From Marinobacterium rhizophilum (GTDB lineage: Bacteria > Pseudomonadota > Gammaproteobacteria > Pseudomonadales > Balneatricaceae): a stretch of 64,000 nt of DNA. Shown one piece after another: positions 9,619 through 18,229 of the stretch; the stretch's first letter is position 1; each line of letters starts with the position of its first letter. The notes under the pieces are model-generated. The model did not search any database. It was not told the origin of the DNA and saw nothing but the letters and a program-made list of their open reading frames with translations. The stretch is from NCBI RefSeq assembly GCF_024397915.1, contig NZ_CP073347.1, forward strand, positions 558,001 through 622,000, given 5' to 3'. Both the position numbers and the translations under genes were made by a program.

Positions 9619-9929
9619 ATCGTGCCTTTGTGATGCAGCTAAAGCCCGGATGCGAGGCGCAGTACCGGCAGCGCCATGACGACATCTGGCCGGAACTGGC
9701 GGCTCTGCTGAAAAGCTACGGTATCGGTGACTATCACATTTACCTGCAGCCGCAGACGTTGCAGCTTTTCGCTCATTTCAGCGTGGCGGACAATTTCGAT
9801 GCCGCGTCGCTCAAGCTGGAGCCGGTCATGCAACGCTGGTGGGAGAGCATGAGCCCGCTGATGGAAACCCTGCCTGGCAGCCATGAGCCATTGGCCATGG
9901 CGTTGCAGCCAATGTTCTACCTGGAGTGA
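9615..9929 (+). CDS. rhaU: L-rhamnose mutarotase
   Basis: 104-aa protein of the RhaM/RhaU family, which interconverts the alpha and beta anomers of L-rhamnose. Recognisable positions are the N-terminal FVMQLKPG, the YRQRHDDIWPEL segment with the family His, the central YGIGDYHIYL and the C-terminal region rich in Trp and Met (MQRWWESMSPLME). The length matches the family. It overlaps rhaQ by four bases and its stop overlaps the rhaK upstream region. A mutarotase makes sense where one anomer is imported or released and the isomerase or kinase prefers the other. Confidence 0.9.
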   Translation: MNRAFVMQLKPGCEAQYRQRHDDIWPELAALLKSYGIGDYHIYLQPQTLQLFAHFSVADNFDAASLKLEPVMQRWWESMSPLMETLPGSHEPLAMALQPMFYLE

Positions 9930-9931
9930 GC

Positions 9932-11305
9932 ATGCAAGCGATCATAGTGGTACTGGATATCGGCAAGACCAATGTCAAACTCTGCGCCCTGGATGCGATG
10001 ACCGGAACGTTGCTCGAATCCTTGCGACGCGGTAACGACGTGGTCATGGCTGAGCCCTACCCGCAGGCCGATATCGAGGGCATCTGGCAGTGGTATTGCG
10101 AGGGTGTGAGACAGCTCGCCGGCCGTTACCAAGTGCGTTTTCTAACCTGCACCACCCACGGTGCGACGGCCGTGTGCCTGGCCGGCGACAGACTTGCGCT
10201 GCCGGTGCTGGATTACGAGTCGCCGCTGTGTGAACAGACCGATGCCGACTACAACCTTGTGCGTCCCGAGTATGGGCAGACGCTGAGCCCGGCGCTGGGC
10301 TGCGGCCTGAACCTGGGACGGCAGCTGTTCTGGCTGTCTCAATCGCGGCCCGATGACTTTGCCCGTGTGGATACCATTTTAATGTACCCACAGTACTGGG
10401 GCTGGCGTCTCAGTGGTGTGGCGGCCAGCGAGATGACATCCCTGGGGTGCCATACCGATTTGTGGCAGCCGCAACAGCAGCGTTACTCGTCGCTGGTGGA
10501 GCGCATGGGGTGGTCTGAGCTCTTTCCACCGCTGCAAAAGGCCGGTGCCGTGCTGGGGCCGGTGCTGCCACAGCTGGCGCGCGAACTGGGCCTGCCGGCA
10601 GACTGCCAAGTGATTAACGGCATCCACGACAGCAATGCGTCCCTGGTACCCTATCTGCAGCAGGTCGAGGCGCCTTTCACGGTGATCTCCACCGGCACCT
10701 GGACCGTTATGGCCGGTGTTGGTGCGCCCCTGCAGGAACTGAAGGAGCAGGACGACATGCTGGCCAATGTCAGTGCTTTTGGTGACCCGGTGCCCTGCAT
10801 CCGTTTCATGGGGGGGCGGGAGTGGGAGCTGCTGCGCGAGGCCGACGACTGTGATCTGGCGGATCTGCAGCAGGTGCTCGACCAGGGAGTCTTTGCGCTG
10901 CCGTCGTTTTCCAGCCAGGGTGGGCCGTTTCGCGACCGCCAGGGCACGGTGATCGGGCCAGGGGAAAGCCTCAACGCCCGGGAGCAGACGGCACTGGCCG
11001 CACTGTACTGTGCCCTGGTGACCGATTACTGCCTGAGCCGGCTGCAAAGTCGCGGTGATATCTTTGTCGAGGGCAGCTTTGCCCGCAATGCCGTCTACCT
11101 GAGTGTGCTGCAGTCATTGCGCCCCGAGCAGGCGGTGCGTGCCAGTGACGACAGCACCGGCACAACCCAGGGTGCGGCCCAGTTGATAGTGGGTTGTGAC
11201 TGGGCCGGTGCGGCGCTGGCGCCGGCTGTCGAACTTCCCGACATGCCTGGACTGGCCGATTATTGCGAGCGCTGGCTGGCATTGCTGAACGAACAAGGTT
11301 GCTAG
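9932..11305 (+). CDS. rhaK: FGGY-family rhamnulokinase-type sugar kinase
   Basis: 457-aa carbohydrate kinase of the FGGY superfamily. The first phosphate-binding loop (VLDIGKTNVKLCA) is at the N-terminus, INGIHDSNAS is near residue 230, and the second ATP-site segment (STGTWTVMAG) follows. It should phosphorylate L-rhamnulose to the 1-phosphate. In R. leguminosarum the orthologous kinase is also needed for rhamnose transport. The ATG at 9932 is chosen over an in-frame GTG at 9926 because a GGAG lies five bases before it. It is the last gene of the rha operon; no T-rich terminator follows directly. Confidence 0.87.
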   Translation: MQAIIVVLDIGKTNVKLCALDAMTGTLLESLRRGNDVVMAEPYPQADIEGIWQWYCEGVRQLAGRYQVRFLTCTTHGATAVCLAGDRLALPVLDYESPLCEQTDADYNLVRPEYGQTLSPALGCGLNLGRQLFWLSQSRPDDFARVDTILMYPQYWGWRLSGVAASEMTSLGCHTDLWQPQQQRYSSLVERMGWSELFPPLQKAGAVLGPVLPQLARELGLPADCQVINGIHDSNASLVPYLQQVEAPFTVISTGTWTVMAGVGAPLQELKEQDDMLANVSAFGDPVPCIRFMGGREWELLREADDCDLADLQQVLDQGVFALPSFSSQGGPFRDRQGTVIGPGESLNAREQTALAALYCALVTDYCLSRLQSRGDIFVEGSFARNAVYLSVLQSLRPEQAVRASDDSTGTTQGAAQLIVGCDWAGAALAPAVELPDMPGLADYCERWLALLNEQGC

Positions 11306-11775
11306 CGGACAGGGGGAGGGGGCTCAGCCTGGCTGATCTCCTTCCCTGTCAGGTCTGTTTCGGGCCTATCGCCGGTTGCCACAAGTCCCCGTCAAGGCCG
11401 GACCGGCGCAATCCTCTTCTGAACCCCCTCCTGTTTCCCATCGCCTTTCAGCTTGCCGCCTGCTGTTTAATTGCAATGGAACTAAAGTATTTCATGGGCG
11501 TTTGAATGGCCCGCGGGACTGCGTCCGTTGCTAGCCCAGGGGCGTATTGACCTGCACTGACTGGCCGTCATGTATAAATATGGAAGCGTGTTTTTTATAA
11601 ATTGAAACAATGTTTCTATTATGTAAATATGGTCGCTGTACCGGGCGCTGCTGAATACTGATTCCAGCAGACGCGGCTTTTTTGCAACCATGGCTGCGCA
11701 GACTGTGCACTTTGCCTCAGACCTCAGATCGGCAGAGCATACCAGGGCGCAGCCCGACAGACGAGGTAGTCCGAG
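11306..11775. other. Intergenic region between rhaK and kdgK
   Basis: No gene is supported. A long imperfect inverted repeat (GACAGGG and CCCTGTC, 11308-11351) follows rhaK but has no T run. TTGACC at 11547 and TATAAA at 11573 resemble promoter hexamers but are 20 bp apart, which is long. A KdgR-box-like site lies downstream at 11601-11619, a position suited to repression of kdgK. Confidence 0.5.
11601..11619. promoter_or_regulatory. KdgR-box-like operator upstream of kdgK
   Basis: ATTGAAACAATGTTTCTAT matches the published Erwinia KdgR consensus AATRAAAYRNYRTTTYATT at 16 of 19 positions, including the whole AAAYRNYRTTTY core. It is 157 bp upstream of kdgK. A kdgR gene lies in the same locus. 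Confidence 0.65.
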
Positions 11776-12708
11776 ATGACCACCCATTCCGTCCGAATCG
11801 CCAGTATCGGTGAATGCATGATCGAACTGGCGCCCCAGGGCGAAGATCAGTATCGCCAGGGCTTCGCCGGTGACTCCTACAACACCGCCTATTACCTGCA
11901 GCGCCTACTGGGTGATCGTGCCAGCGTCAGTTATGTCACGGCGCTGGGGGACGATCGCATGAGCGAGACGATGTGCCGGCAGTTTGCCGGCGCCGGTCTC
12001 GATACGTCACTGATACGCCGGCTGCCAGGACGCCGACCCGGTCTCTACATGATCGAGAACGACAGCCAGGGTGAGCGGGTGTTTCACTACTGGCGCGAGA
12101 CGTCCGCCGCCCGGGCGCTGCTGGAGGGCGATGGGGCGGCCGGTTTGCTGGACGCCCTCGCGGGCTTCGATGCGCTTTACCTGTCAGGCATCAGTCTGGC
12201 GATTCTGCCCGAGCATGCCCGTGAGCGTCTGCAGGCCTGTCTGCAAAAGCACACAGGCCTGCTCGCGTTCGATCCGAACTACCGCCCGGCCCTGTGGGCG
12301 TCACCGGAACAGGCATCCAGCGCCATGGCGGCCGTGGTGGCCTGCGGTGCGACGGTACTGACGACGCTGGACGATGAAACGATGCTGCACGGCTACGACC
12401 AGGCCGAGCAGGTTATCGCGCACTGGCAGCAGCAGGGGGCCCTCGAAGTGGTGGTGAAGCAGGGAGCAGAGGGTTGCCTAGTCGCTCGTGGCAGCGAGCG
12501 TCTGCATATTGCTGCCCAGAGCGGGATCAGGCCCCTCGATACCACGGGCGCCGGCGATTCCTTCAATGCTGGTTACCTGGCGGCACGTCTTCGCGGCCTG
12601 TCGATCGAGCGCAGTGCCCGACAGGCGCATCGGCTGGCGGGAACGGTGATTCAGTATCGCGGGGCGATCGTGCCGCAGACGGTCTCGCTGCGGAGCATTT
12701 GCTCATAG
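11776..12708 (+). CDS. kdgK: 2-dehydro-3-deoxygluconate kinase
   Basis: 310-aa PfkB/ribokinase-family kinase. The N-terminus IGECMIELAPQG and the following substrate region (GDSYNTAYYLQRL) are characteristic of KDG kinase. The PfkB signature DTTGAGDSFNAGYL with its catalytic Asp is near residue 255. It converts 2-keto-3-deoxygluconate, the product of KduD, to KDPG for the Entner-Doudoroff aldolase, which is not in this window. A GAGG precedes the ATG. The position next to a KdgR-box-like site and a GH105 hydrolase supports a role in pectin- or ulvan-type uronate use. Confidence 0.88.
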   Translation: MTTHSVRIASIGECMIELAPQGEDQYRQGFAGDSYNTAYYLQRLLGDRASVSYVTALGDDRMSETMCRQFAGAGLDTSLIRRLPGRRPGLYMIENDSQGERVFHYWRETSAARALLEGDGAAGLLDALAGFDALYLSGISLAILPEHARERLQACLQKHTGLLAFDPNYRPALWASPEQASSAMAAVVACGATVLTTLDDETMLHGYDQAEQVIAHWQQQGALEVVVKQGAEGCLVARGSERLHIAAQSGIRPLDTTGAGDSFNAGYLAARLRGLSIERSARQAHRLAGTVIQYRGAIVPQTVSLRSICS

Positions 12709-12759
12709 GCATACGCTTTTAGCGCTTAATGCCTTAGCATTTTTTACGCTGAATAGTTT

Positions 12760-12796
12760 AAACCCTGCCGGTAGGGGAGTACGGGCAGGGTTTTTT
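12760..12796 (+). terminator. Intrinsic terminator after kdgK
   Basis: AACCCTGCC and GGGCAGGGTT form a stem around a G-rich loop, followed by six T. A smaller AATGC-CTTA-GCATT hairpin with a T run lies just before it at about 12729-12745. Both fit the end of the kdgK transcript. Confidence 0.8.
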
Positions 12797-12856
12797 GTTG
12801 CTGGCGGAGAATAGTCAGGGCGCACAACAATAGTGCATGCGCCTGTCAGGCCTGTA

Positions 12857-14002
12857 TTAGCGGTACAGGTACACCCGCAGATATTCCGACAGGCACAGTA
12901 TTGCCATGGCCTGACCGTAAGGCATCGAGGTCAGAGGGATATTGCGGTAGTAGTCCAGATCCTCGCCCATGGCGGTGCCGAACGAGACCTGGGTCAGCTC
13001 CCCGTCCGGATTGATATGGTCGATGACGCCCTTCACCGCCTTTTCGGCAAGCGCTACATAGGACTTGTCGATGTAGCGCTTGCGCACCGCTTTCAAAATT
13101 CCATAGGCAAAACCTGCTGTGGCCGAAGCCTCGAGATAGGAATCGGGATCGTCGAGCAGGGTATGCCACAGGCCGGACTCATGCTGGCAAGCTGCCAGCG
13201 CCTCTACCTGGCTGTTGAGTACCTGCAGCAAATAGCGCCGGGTGGCATCGTGCTTCGGCAGATCCAGCAGCTCGATAAAATCCGGGATGGCAACGGTGAG
13301 CCAGCTGTTGCCGCGGGCCCAGCGGGCGCGAGCGAAGTTGTGCCTGTCCTCGAAGGTCCAGCCGTGGAACCAGAGGCCTGTTTCCCTATCCATCAAGTAC
13401 TGGGTGTGCAGCAGAAACTGGTATTTCGCTTCTTCGACAAACTCCGGACGGTTCAGCAGCTGGCCGATCTTTGCCAGCGGCAGGACACTCATCATCAGCG
13501 TGTCGTCCCAGATCTGTTGATGATTTTCGCTGTTGTAGACGATGTGCTGCAGGGCACCGCGCTCGGTGCGAGGCATATCGTACATCACCCATTCTGCCCA
13601 GGCTTCGAGATAAGGCAGCCAGCTCTTGTTGCCGTCTTCTTCATAGCGATAGGCAAGGGTCAGGAAAGGGCAGACGGTGTTGATGTTCTTGGTCGCAAGG
13701 TCTTCCGACAGGCGCGCGCTGAACCAGTTGTCGATGATATCCCGTGCCTGGCTATCATTGGTCTGTTCGTAGTAACGGTAGATGCCGTATAGCCCGATGC
13801 CATGCGTCCACTCCCAGCCTGCCCAGCCCTTGGTGTCGATGGTTCGACCATCGTCCAGATGCAGCAGGAACTCGCCAGTTTCGTCGGTAATATTGACCAG
13901 GTTATCGGTGATTTTTCGAATCAGTTCCTTGAGCTGGTCATAGCTGATAAAGAACTCCGGTTTGCACAGCAACGGATTATCCTTGACGCTGAATACTTTC
14001 AT
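12857..14002 (-). CDS. GH105 unsaturated rhamnogalacturonyl (uronyl) hydrolase
   Basis: 381-aa glycoside hydrolase of family 105 (YteR/RhiN type, (alpha/alpha)6 barrel). It hydrates and cleaves the unsaturated uronic acid from lyase-generated oligosaccharides such as deltaGalA-Rha or ulvan deltaGlcA-Rha. Visible features are the early WEWTHGIGLYGIYRYY segment, the conserved IWDDTLMM carrying the catalytic Asp, and GFAYGILKAVRKRYI near the C-terminus. There is no signal peptide, so it acts in the cytoplasm on imported disaccharide. Its products would be rhamnose for the rha pathway and 5-keto-4-deoxyuronate for KduI/KduD. The gene follows dctM by 79 bp on the same strand, so it probably belongs to the TRAP operon. 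An AGGAG precedes the ATG. Confidence 0.88.
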   Translation of the reverse strand: MKVFSVKDNPLLCKPEFFISYDQLKELIRKITDNLVNITDETGEFLLHLDDGRTIDTKGWAGWEWTHGIGLYGIYRYYEQTNDSQARDIIDNWFSARLSEDLATKNINTVCPFLTLAYRYEEDGNKSWLPYLEAWAEWVMYDMPRTERGALQHIVYNSENHQQIWDDTLMMSVLPLAKIGQLLNRPEFVEEAKYQFLLHTQYLMDRETGLWFHGWTFEDRHNFARARWARGNSWLTVAIPDFIELLDLPKHDATRRYLLQVLNSQVEALAACQHESGLWHTLLDDPDSYLEASATAGFAYGILKAVRKRYIDKSYVALAEKAVKGVIDHINPDGELTQVSFGTAMGEDLDYYRNIPLTSMPYGQAMAILCLSEYLRVYLYR

Positions 14003-14081
14003 GGAAAAACAATCTCCTGCTGGATTGTGTTTTTGTTAGGGGCGTACGAATGCACCAGGCTTTACTGGGTGGAATTAAATG

Positions 14082-15380
14082 TCAGACTCCGAACAGCTGT
14101 GGCAGAAACAACGTCAACCGGGGGAAATAAGTAACGACGAGCAGCACCAGGATAATGGCCAGGTAAAACGGCAGAAGTGGCCTGATCAAACTTTCAACTC
14201 TGACCTGGGCTACGCTGGCACCGACAAAGAGCCCCGACCCTACCGGCGGGGTGATGGTGCCGATGGACAGGTTAAAGATCATCACGACGCCAAAATGAAC
14301 CGGATCGACGCCCAGTTGCGTGGCAATGGGCAGCAATATCGGCGTGAAAATCAGAATGGCCGGGCCGATATCCATAAAGGTACCGATAATCAGCAGGAAG
14401 ATGTTGATGATCAGCAGCACCATGATCTGGCTGTCCGATATGCCCAGGATGATGTCACTGATCGCACCCGGCAGCCCACTGAAGGCCATGGCAAAGGACA
14501 TGGCTGACGACGCGGCCAGCAGGAACATGATAATCCCCGTCATGCGCACGGTAGACATCATGATGGCCGGCAGCTGGATTAGTCTGATTGAGCGGTACAC
14601 CACCAGTGACAGAAACGCCGTATAGAGAACGGCTACCGCCGAGGCTTCGATGGCCGTGAAGACACCGAAGACAATGCCGCCAACCACGATGAAAATCAGC
14701 AGCAGGCTCGGAAGCGCCTCCCGACATACCTGCCAGGCCTGCTGTCGGCTAAGCGGCTGCGCCATTGCATAGTTTTGGCGTTTGGCGACGATGTAGGCAA
14801 CGACCATGCAGCCCAGGCCCCAGAGGATGCCGGCAACAGCACCGCCCATGAACAGCGCTGCAATCGAAGTGCCGCCACTGACCAGCGCATAGATGATAAA
14901 GGCGGTGGTCGGTGGAATCAGCATGCCGGTCGGCGCCGATGCGATATTGGCGGCGGCGGCAAAGGTACGCTGATAGCCTTCCTTTTCGCTCATCGGGACC
15001 ATCACGCCGCCGATCGAGGTGGACGCGGCAATGGCCGAGCCCGACACGGCGCCAAACATCATGTTGCCGACGATATTGGTATGGGTCAGGGATCCCGGAA
15101 TCTTGCCGGAGAACAGCTTGGCGAAATTGACCAGTCGTGTCGCAATACCGCCATTGTTCATGATCTCGCCTGAAAGGATGAAAAAGGGTACGGCCAGCAG
15201 TGCAAAGGTATCCAGGCTCGAAACCATTTTTTGGGCGGTAATAAACAGCGCCCTGTCCATCGGCATCATCAATAGCATAGTGGCGGTGGAGGCCACGGCG
15301 ATACAGATGCCGATGGGAATACTCAGGAACAGCAGTACCGCGAACGTCAGAATCAGGGTCAAGCTAGCTTCAAGAACCAT
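14082..15380 (-). CDS. TRAP transporter large permease (DctM type)
   Basis: 432-aa membrane protein of the TRAP DctM family, with about twelve hydrophobic segments. It forms the translocation channel of a secondary, ion-driven solute importer. Family hallmarks include LDTFALLAVPFFILSGEIM, the GSAIAASTSIGGVMVP segment and APTGMLIPPTTAFIIYALVSGG. It starts four bases beyond the dctQ stop with a GAGGA upstream, so it is co-transcribed with dctQ and dctP. The context (GH105, KdgR, KduID) suggests an unsaturated uronyl disaccharide or related uronate as substrate. The substrate is inferred. Confidence 0.88.
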   Translation of the reverse strand: MVLEASLTLILTFAVLLFLSIPIGICIAVASTATMLLMMPMDRALFITAQKMVSSLDTFALLAVPFFILSGEIMNNGGIATRLVNFAKLFSGKIPGSLTHTNIVGNMMFGAVSGSAIAASTSIGGVMVPMSEKEGYQRTFAAAANIASAPTGMLIPPTTAFIIYALVSGGTSIAALFMGGAVAGILWGLGCMVVAYIVAKRQNYAMAQPLSRQQAWQVCREALPSLLLIFIVVGGIVFGVFTAIEASAVAVLYTAFLSLVVYRSIRLIQLPAIMMSTVRMTGIIMFLLAASSAMSFAMAFSGLPGAISDIILGISDSQIMVLLIINIFLLIIGTFMDIGPAILIFTPILLPIATQLGVDPVHFGVVMIFNLSIGTITPPVGSGLFVGASVAQVRVESLIRPLLPFYLAIILVLLVVTYFPRLTLFLPQLFGV

Positions 15381-15384
15381 GTTG

Positions 15385-15867
15385 CTATTCCTCGTGAACG
15401 CGATACGTCCGGTACAGATCGAACGTATTGATCAGGCTGTACAGAACAATGATGACGCCGGAGACAGGAAGCGCCGAGTAGATCAGGCCCATGGGGATCT
15501 GAAGCACCGGCGATATCTGCGTCATCGAGATTGAAACGGCATGTCCGCCCCCCATGATCAGGACAGAGACGGCAAACAGCAGGAAAACCATCTGAATGAC
15601 CATTCCCCATTTCAGCTGACCGCGCAGTGACATCAGATCAACGAACAGGCTCATCGATACATGCTGGCTTTGACCGGCGACATAGGCCGCGCCCATAATT
15701 GAAATCCAGATCAGTGCGAAACGCAGAAACTCTTCGGACAGGGTGCTGGGCGAGCCGAAAACATATCGGCTCGCCACCTGCCAAAGCGCCACTGCCACCA
15801 TGACCCCCAGTAAGCTGATGCAAAAAAGTTGAATCAGTCTGTCCAGAAAGGTGCGCAGCCCGTGCAT
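15385..15867 (-). CDS. TRAP transporter small permease (DctQ type)
   Basis: 160-aa membrane protein with four hydrophobic segments and the DctQ-family pattern (WQVASRYVFGSPSTLSEEFLRFALIWISIMGAA, given here only as the family location around residues 30-62). It pairs with the large permease at 14082-15380. Length and gene order P-Q-M are normal for a TRAP operon. It lies ten bases after dctP. Confidence 0.86.
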   Translation of the reverse strand: MHGLRTFLDRLIQLFCISLLGVMVAVALWQVASRYVFGSPSTLSEEFLRFALIWISIMGAAYVAGQSQHVSMSLFVDLMSLRGQLKWGMVIQMVFLLFAVSVLIMGGGHAVSISMTQISPVLQIPMGLIYSALPVSGVIIVLYSLINTFDLYRTYRVHEE

Positions 15868-15877
15868 GGCACTATCC

Positions 15878-16891
15878 TCAGTTTTGCGCGACTGAGCGGA
15901 TTTGCTGATACAGGTCGTACAGCGCCGGATTGGCTTTCAGCTCGTCGTACATGGGTTGCACCGCCTGCTGGAACGGCGCGATGTCCACATCATAGAAGGC
16001 AACACCGAATTTATCGCGGCTTTCCTGCTGTGCCTGCTCGATGGCTGTTTTCCAGGCCTGCTTTTCGAACTCGGTCGATTCGCGAGCGGCTTCGAACACC
16101 GCCTGGCGCTCCGAGTCGCTAAGCTGGGCCAGGGCCGAGTCGCTGATCAGGACGATATCGGGAATGCGGGTATGGGTATCCATCGTGTAGTGCTTGGCCA
16201 CTTCGGCATGGCGTGCCACGGTCAGGGCGAACTCGTTGTTTTCCGCGCCATCGAGTATGCCTTGCTGGATCGAGGTATAGACTTCGGCTTGGCCCATTGC
16301 GACTGGCGCAGCACCCAACAGCTCCATCATCTTGATGGCGGTCTGGCTCTGCATAACCCGGATTTTCATCCCCTTGAGGTCGTCCAAGGTCTTGATCGGT
16401 TTGGATTTGGTGTAGAAGCTGCGCTGTCCCGAGTCGTACCAGGTCAGCCCGACAAAGCCCAGATGTTTGGTGGACTGGTATACCCCATCCATGATCTTAG
16501 GATCATCCATGACCTGGTAGAAATGCTGCTCATTGTCGAAAAGGTAGGGCATCGAAAAAACGCCGTAGACCGGAGAGAAGCTTTCCATCAGGCCACCGGA
16601 TACCTTGGTGATGTCGACGGCGCCGGTTTGGGTCAGCTCGATGAGCTCGCGCTCGCCGCCAAGCTGGCTGTCCGGAAAATACATGACCTTGACCTCTCCG
16701 TCGGTCTTTTCCTCGACCAGTTTGCCGAACAGGGCAAGGGCATCCTTGACCGGCTGACTGTTGCTGGCGTACGCCAGTCGCAGTGTAGTCTGGGCCGATA
16801 CATTGGCCGATACATTGGCCGATAAGAGAGTGCCGCAGGCAAGGGTGGTTGCAAGACAGCAGGACAGCAGGGATTGAGTGAGCAGTTTCAT
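15878..16891 (-). CDS. TRAP transporter substrate-binding protein (DctP type)
   Basis: 337-aa periplasmic binding protein. A signal peptide spans roughly residues 1-33. The mature protein begins LRLAYASNSQ and contains GVFSMPYLF and KGMKIRVMQSQTAIKMMELLGAAPV, including the Arg that contacts ligand carboxylates in TRAP binding proteins. A carboxylated sugar ligand is therefore plausible. The end of the signal peptide holds a short in-frame duplication (SANVSANVSA) made by a 12-bp tandem repeat at about 16793-16825. It is the first gene of the P-Q-M-GH105 operon and diverges from kdgR across a KdgR-box-like site. Confidence 0.87.
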   Translation of the reverse strand: MKLLTQSLLSCCLATTLACGTLLSANVSANVSAQTTLRLAYASNSQPVKDALALFGKLVEEKTDGEVKVMYFPDSQLGGERELIELTQTGAVDITKVSGGLMESFSPVYGVFSMPYLFDNEQHFYQVMDDPKIMDGVYQSTKHLGFVGLTWYDSGQRSFYTKSKPIKTLDDLKGMKIRVMQSQTAIKMMELLGAAPVAMGQAEVYTSIQQGILDGAENNEFALTVARHAEVAKHYTMDTHTRIPDIVLISDSALAQLSDSERQAVFEAARESTEFEKQAWKTAIEQAQQESRDKFGVAFYDVDIAPFQQAVQPMYDELKANPALYDLYQQIRSVAQN

Positions 16892-17251
16892 GGATGACTT
16901 TCCTCAGATTTTTAGTGTTATATCGAGAATCTCATGGTTGTATCTGGTTGCGCGTTGCGCGATTGGGTTTCTGTCTCCCTTTCTGGTTCGACATCCCGGA
17001 GGGCTTTGTTGCCTGTCGCGTGCTCCTGTAGTTAAGATTTTAGAAATCGCATTTCCTTAAAGTAGAAACAGTATTTCATTTTTGTTTTTTCGGTACAAGC
17101 CCTTGTGGGCGATAGATTCAGTTCTTTTTGTTATAAGGACCGGATTAAGCGTTACCGCTCGACTCCGGGGCGCCAGTAATTGCATTGGAGTCCGCTTGGC
17201 TCTTACAATGGCACAATGTTCCAATTTAATTAAAACAACGAGAGGTTGTTG
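16892..17251. other. Divergent promoter region of the TRAP operon and kdgR
   Basis: No gene is present. Apart from the KdgR-box-like site at 17062-17080, it holds TGGCACAATGTTCCA at 17209-17223, an inverted repeat with 6 of 7 arm matches. Such TGG-N-CCA dyads resemble sites bound by other IclR-family proteins and lie 29 bp before kdgR, so autoregulation is possible. No sharp promoter hexamers were recognised. Confidence 0.45.
17062..17080. promoter_or_regulatory. KdgR-box-like operator between dctP and kdgR
   Basis: GTAGAAACAGTATTTCATT matches the Erwinia KdgR consensus at 16 of 19 positions, with the core and right half intact. It is about 170 bp from both start codons, so it could control the TRAP-GH105 operon, kdgR, or both. 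Confidence 0.6.
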
Positions 17252-18037
17252 ATGGCTGCCGTAGACAAGACCCCGGATTCTGTTTCGTCGGTGCTGAAGG
17301 TGTTCGGCATCCTGCAGGCGCTTGGCAACGAGCAGGAGCTCGGTGTCACCGAACTGTCGCAACACGTGCTGATGTCCAAAAGCACCGTTTACCGATTCTT
17401 GCAGACGATGAAAACGCTCGGCTATGTCAAGCAGGAGGGTGAAAACGACAAGTATTCGCTGACCATGAAGCTGTTCGAGCTGGGGGCCAAGGCGCTGCAG
17501 AATGTCGACCTGATCCGCATTGCCGATGTCCAGATGCGCGAACTGTCGAAGCTGACGAAGGAAACCGTGCACTTGGGGGCTCTCGAAGAAGACAGCATCA
17601 TCTATATCCACAAGATCGATTCGCTTTACAGTCTGCGCATGTATTCGCGCATTGGACGTCGCAATCCGCTGTACAGTACCGCCATCGGCAAGGTTCTGCT
17701 GGCCTGGCGGGACGAGAGCGAGGTGCGGGATATTCTTGCGGATGTCGAGTTCGAGCAGTTTACCTCCAAGACACTGCAGTCCGTCGACCAGCTGATGCCA
17801 GTGCTGGATCAGGTTCGCAAGCAGGGCTATGCCGAAGATAACCAGGAGATGGAAGAGGGTCTGCTCTGTGTGGCGGTACCGGTGTTCGATCGCTTCGGCC
17901 AAGTTACGGCAGGGCTCAGTCTGTCGTTTCCCATGATGCGTTACGACGAAAAGCAGCATGCCGACTATGTGGCGATGCTGCACCGTTCGGCGCGCGCCAT
18001 TTCCGAACAACTGGGTTATCCAGATTATCCATACTGA
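17252..18037 (+). CDS. kdgR: IclR-family regulator KdgR
   Basis: 261-aa IclR-family repressor. From memory it closely resembles Erwinia/E. coli KdgR along its length: the N-terminus DKTPDSVSSVLKVFGILQAL, the recognition helix region LSQHVLMSKSTVYRFLQTMKT, and the effector-domain stretches HLGALEEDSIIYIHKID and YSRIGRRNPLYSTAIGK. In enterobacteria, KdgR represses pectin-catabolism genes and is released by 2-keto-3-deoxygluconate. Three KdgR-box-like sites in this locus (11601, 17062, 19964) support the same role here. The ATG at 17252 follows AGAGG; a TTG two codons earlier is in frame but less likely. Confidence 0.9.
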   Translation: MAAVDKTPDSVSSVLKVFGILQALGNEQELGVTELSQHVLMSKSTVYRFLQTMKTLGYVKQEGENDKYSLTMKLFELGAKALQNVDLIRIADVQMRELSKLTKETVHLGALEEDSIIYIHKIDSLYSLRMYSRIGRRNPLYSTAIGKVLLAWRDESEVRDILADVEFEQFTSKTLQSVDQLMPVLDQVRKQGYAEDNQEMEEGLLCVAVPVFDRFGQVTAGLSLSFPMMRYDEKQHADYVAMLHRSARAISEQLGYPDYPY

Positions 18038-18138
18038 CAGGTTTTGGCTGGGGTGGCTGGTCACTGCAGACCGGTCATTCAGTACATCGCGGCTCCTGCG
18101 CATCCCTGCGCCCGCGGCATACCGTACATCCTATACAT

Positions 18139-18165
18139 AAAAAAGCCCCGCACGGAGTGCGAGGC
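18139..18165 (-). terminator. Intrinsic terminator for kduD
   Basis: Read on the minus strand, GCCTCGCAC-TCC-GTGCGGGGC forms a nearly perfect stem followed by six T. It lies 65 bp beyond the kduD stop codon. Confidence 0.75.
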
Positions 18166-18229
18166 AAATGGCATGTGCGCGATAGCATATGCGTGGCGGA
18201 GTCTGGTTGACAGCGGTCGGTGCAACCCG

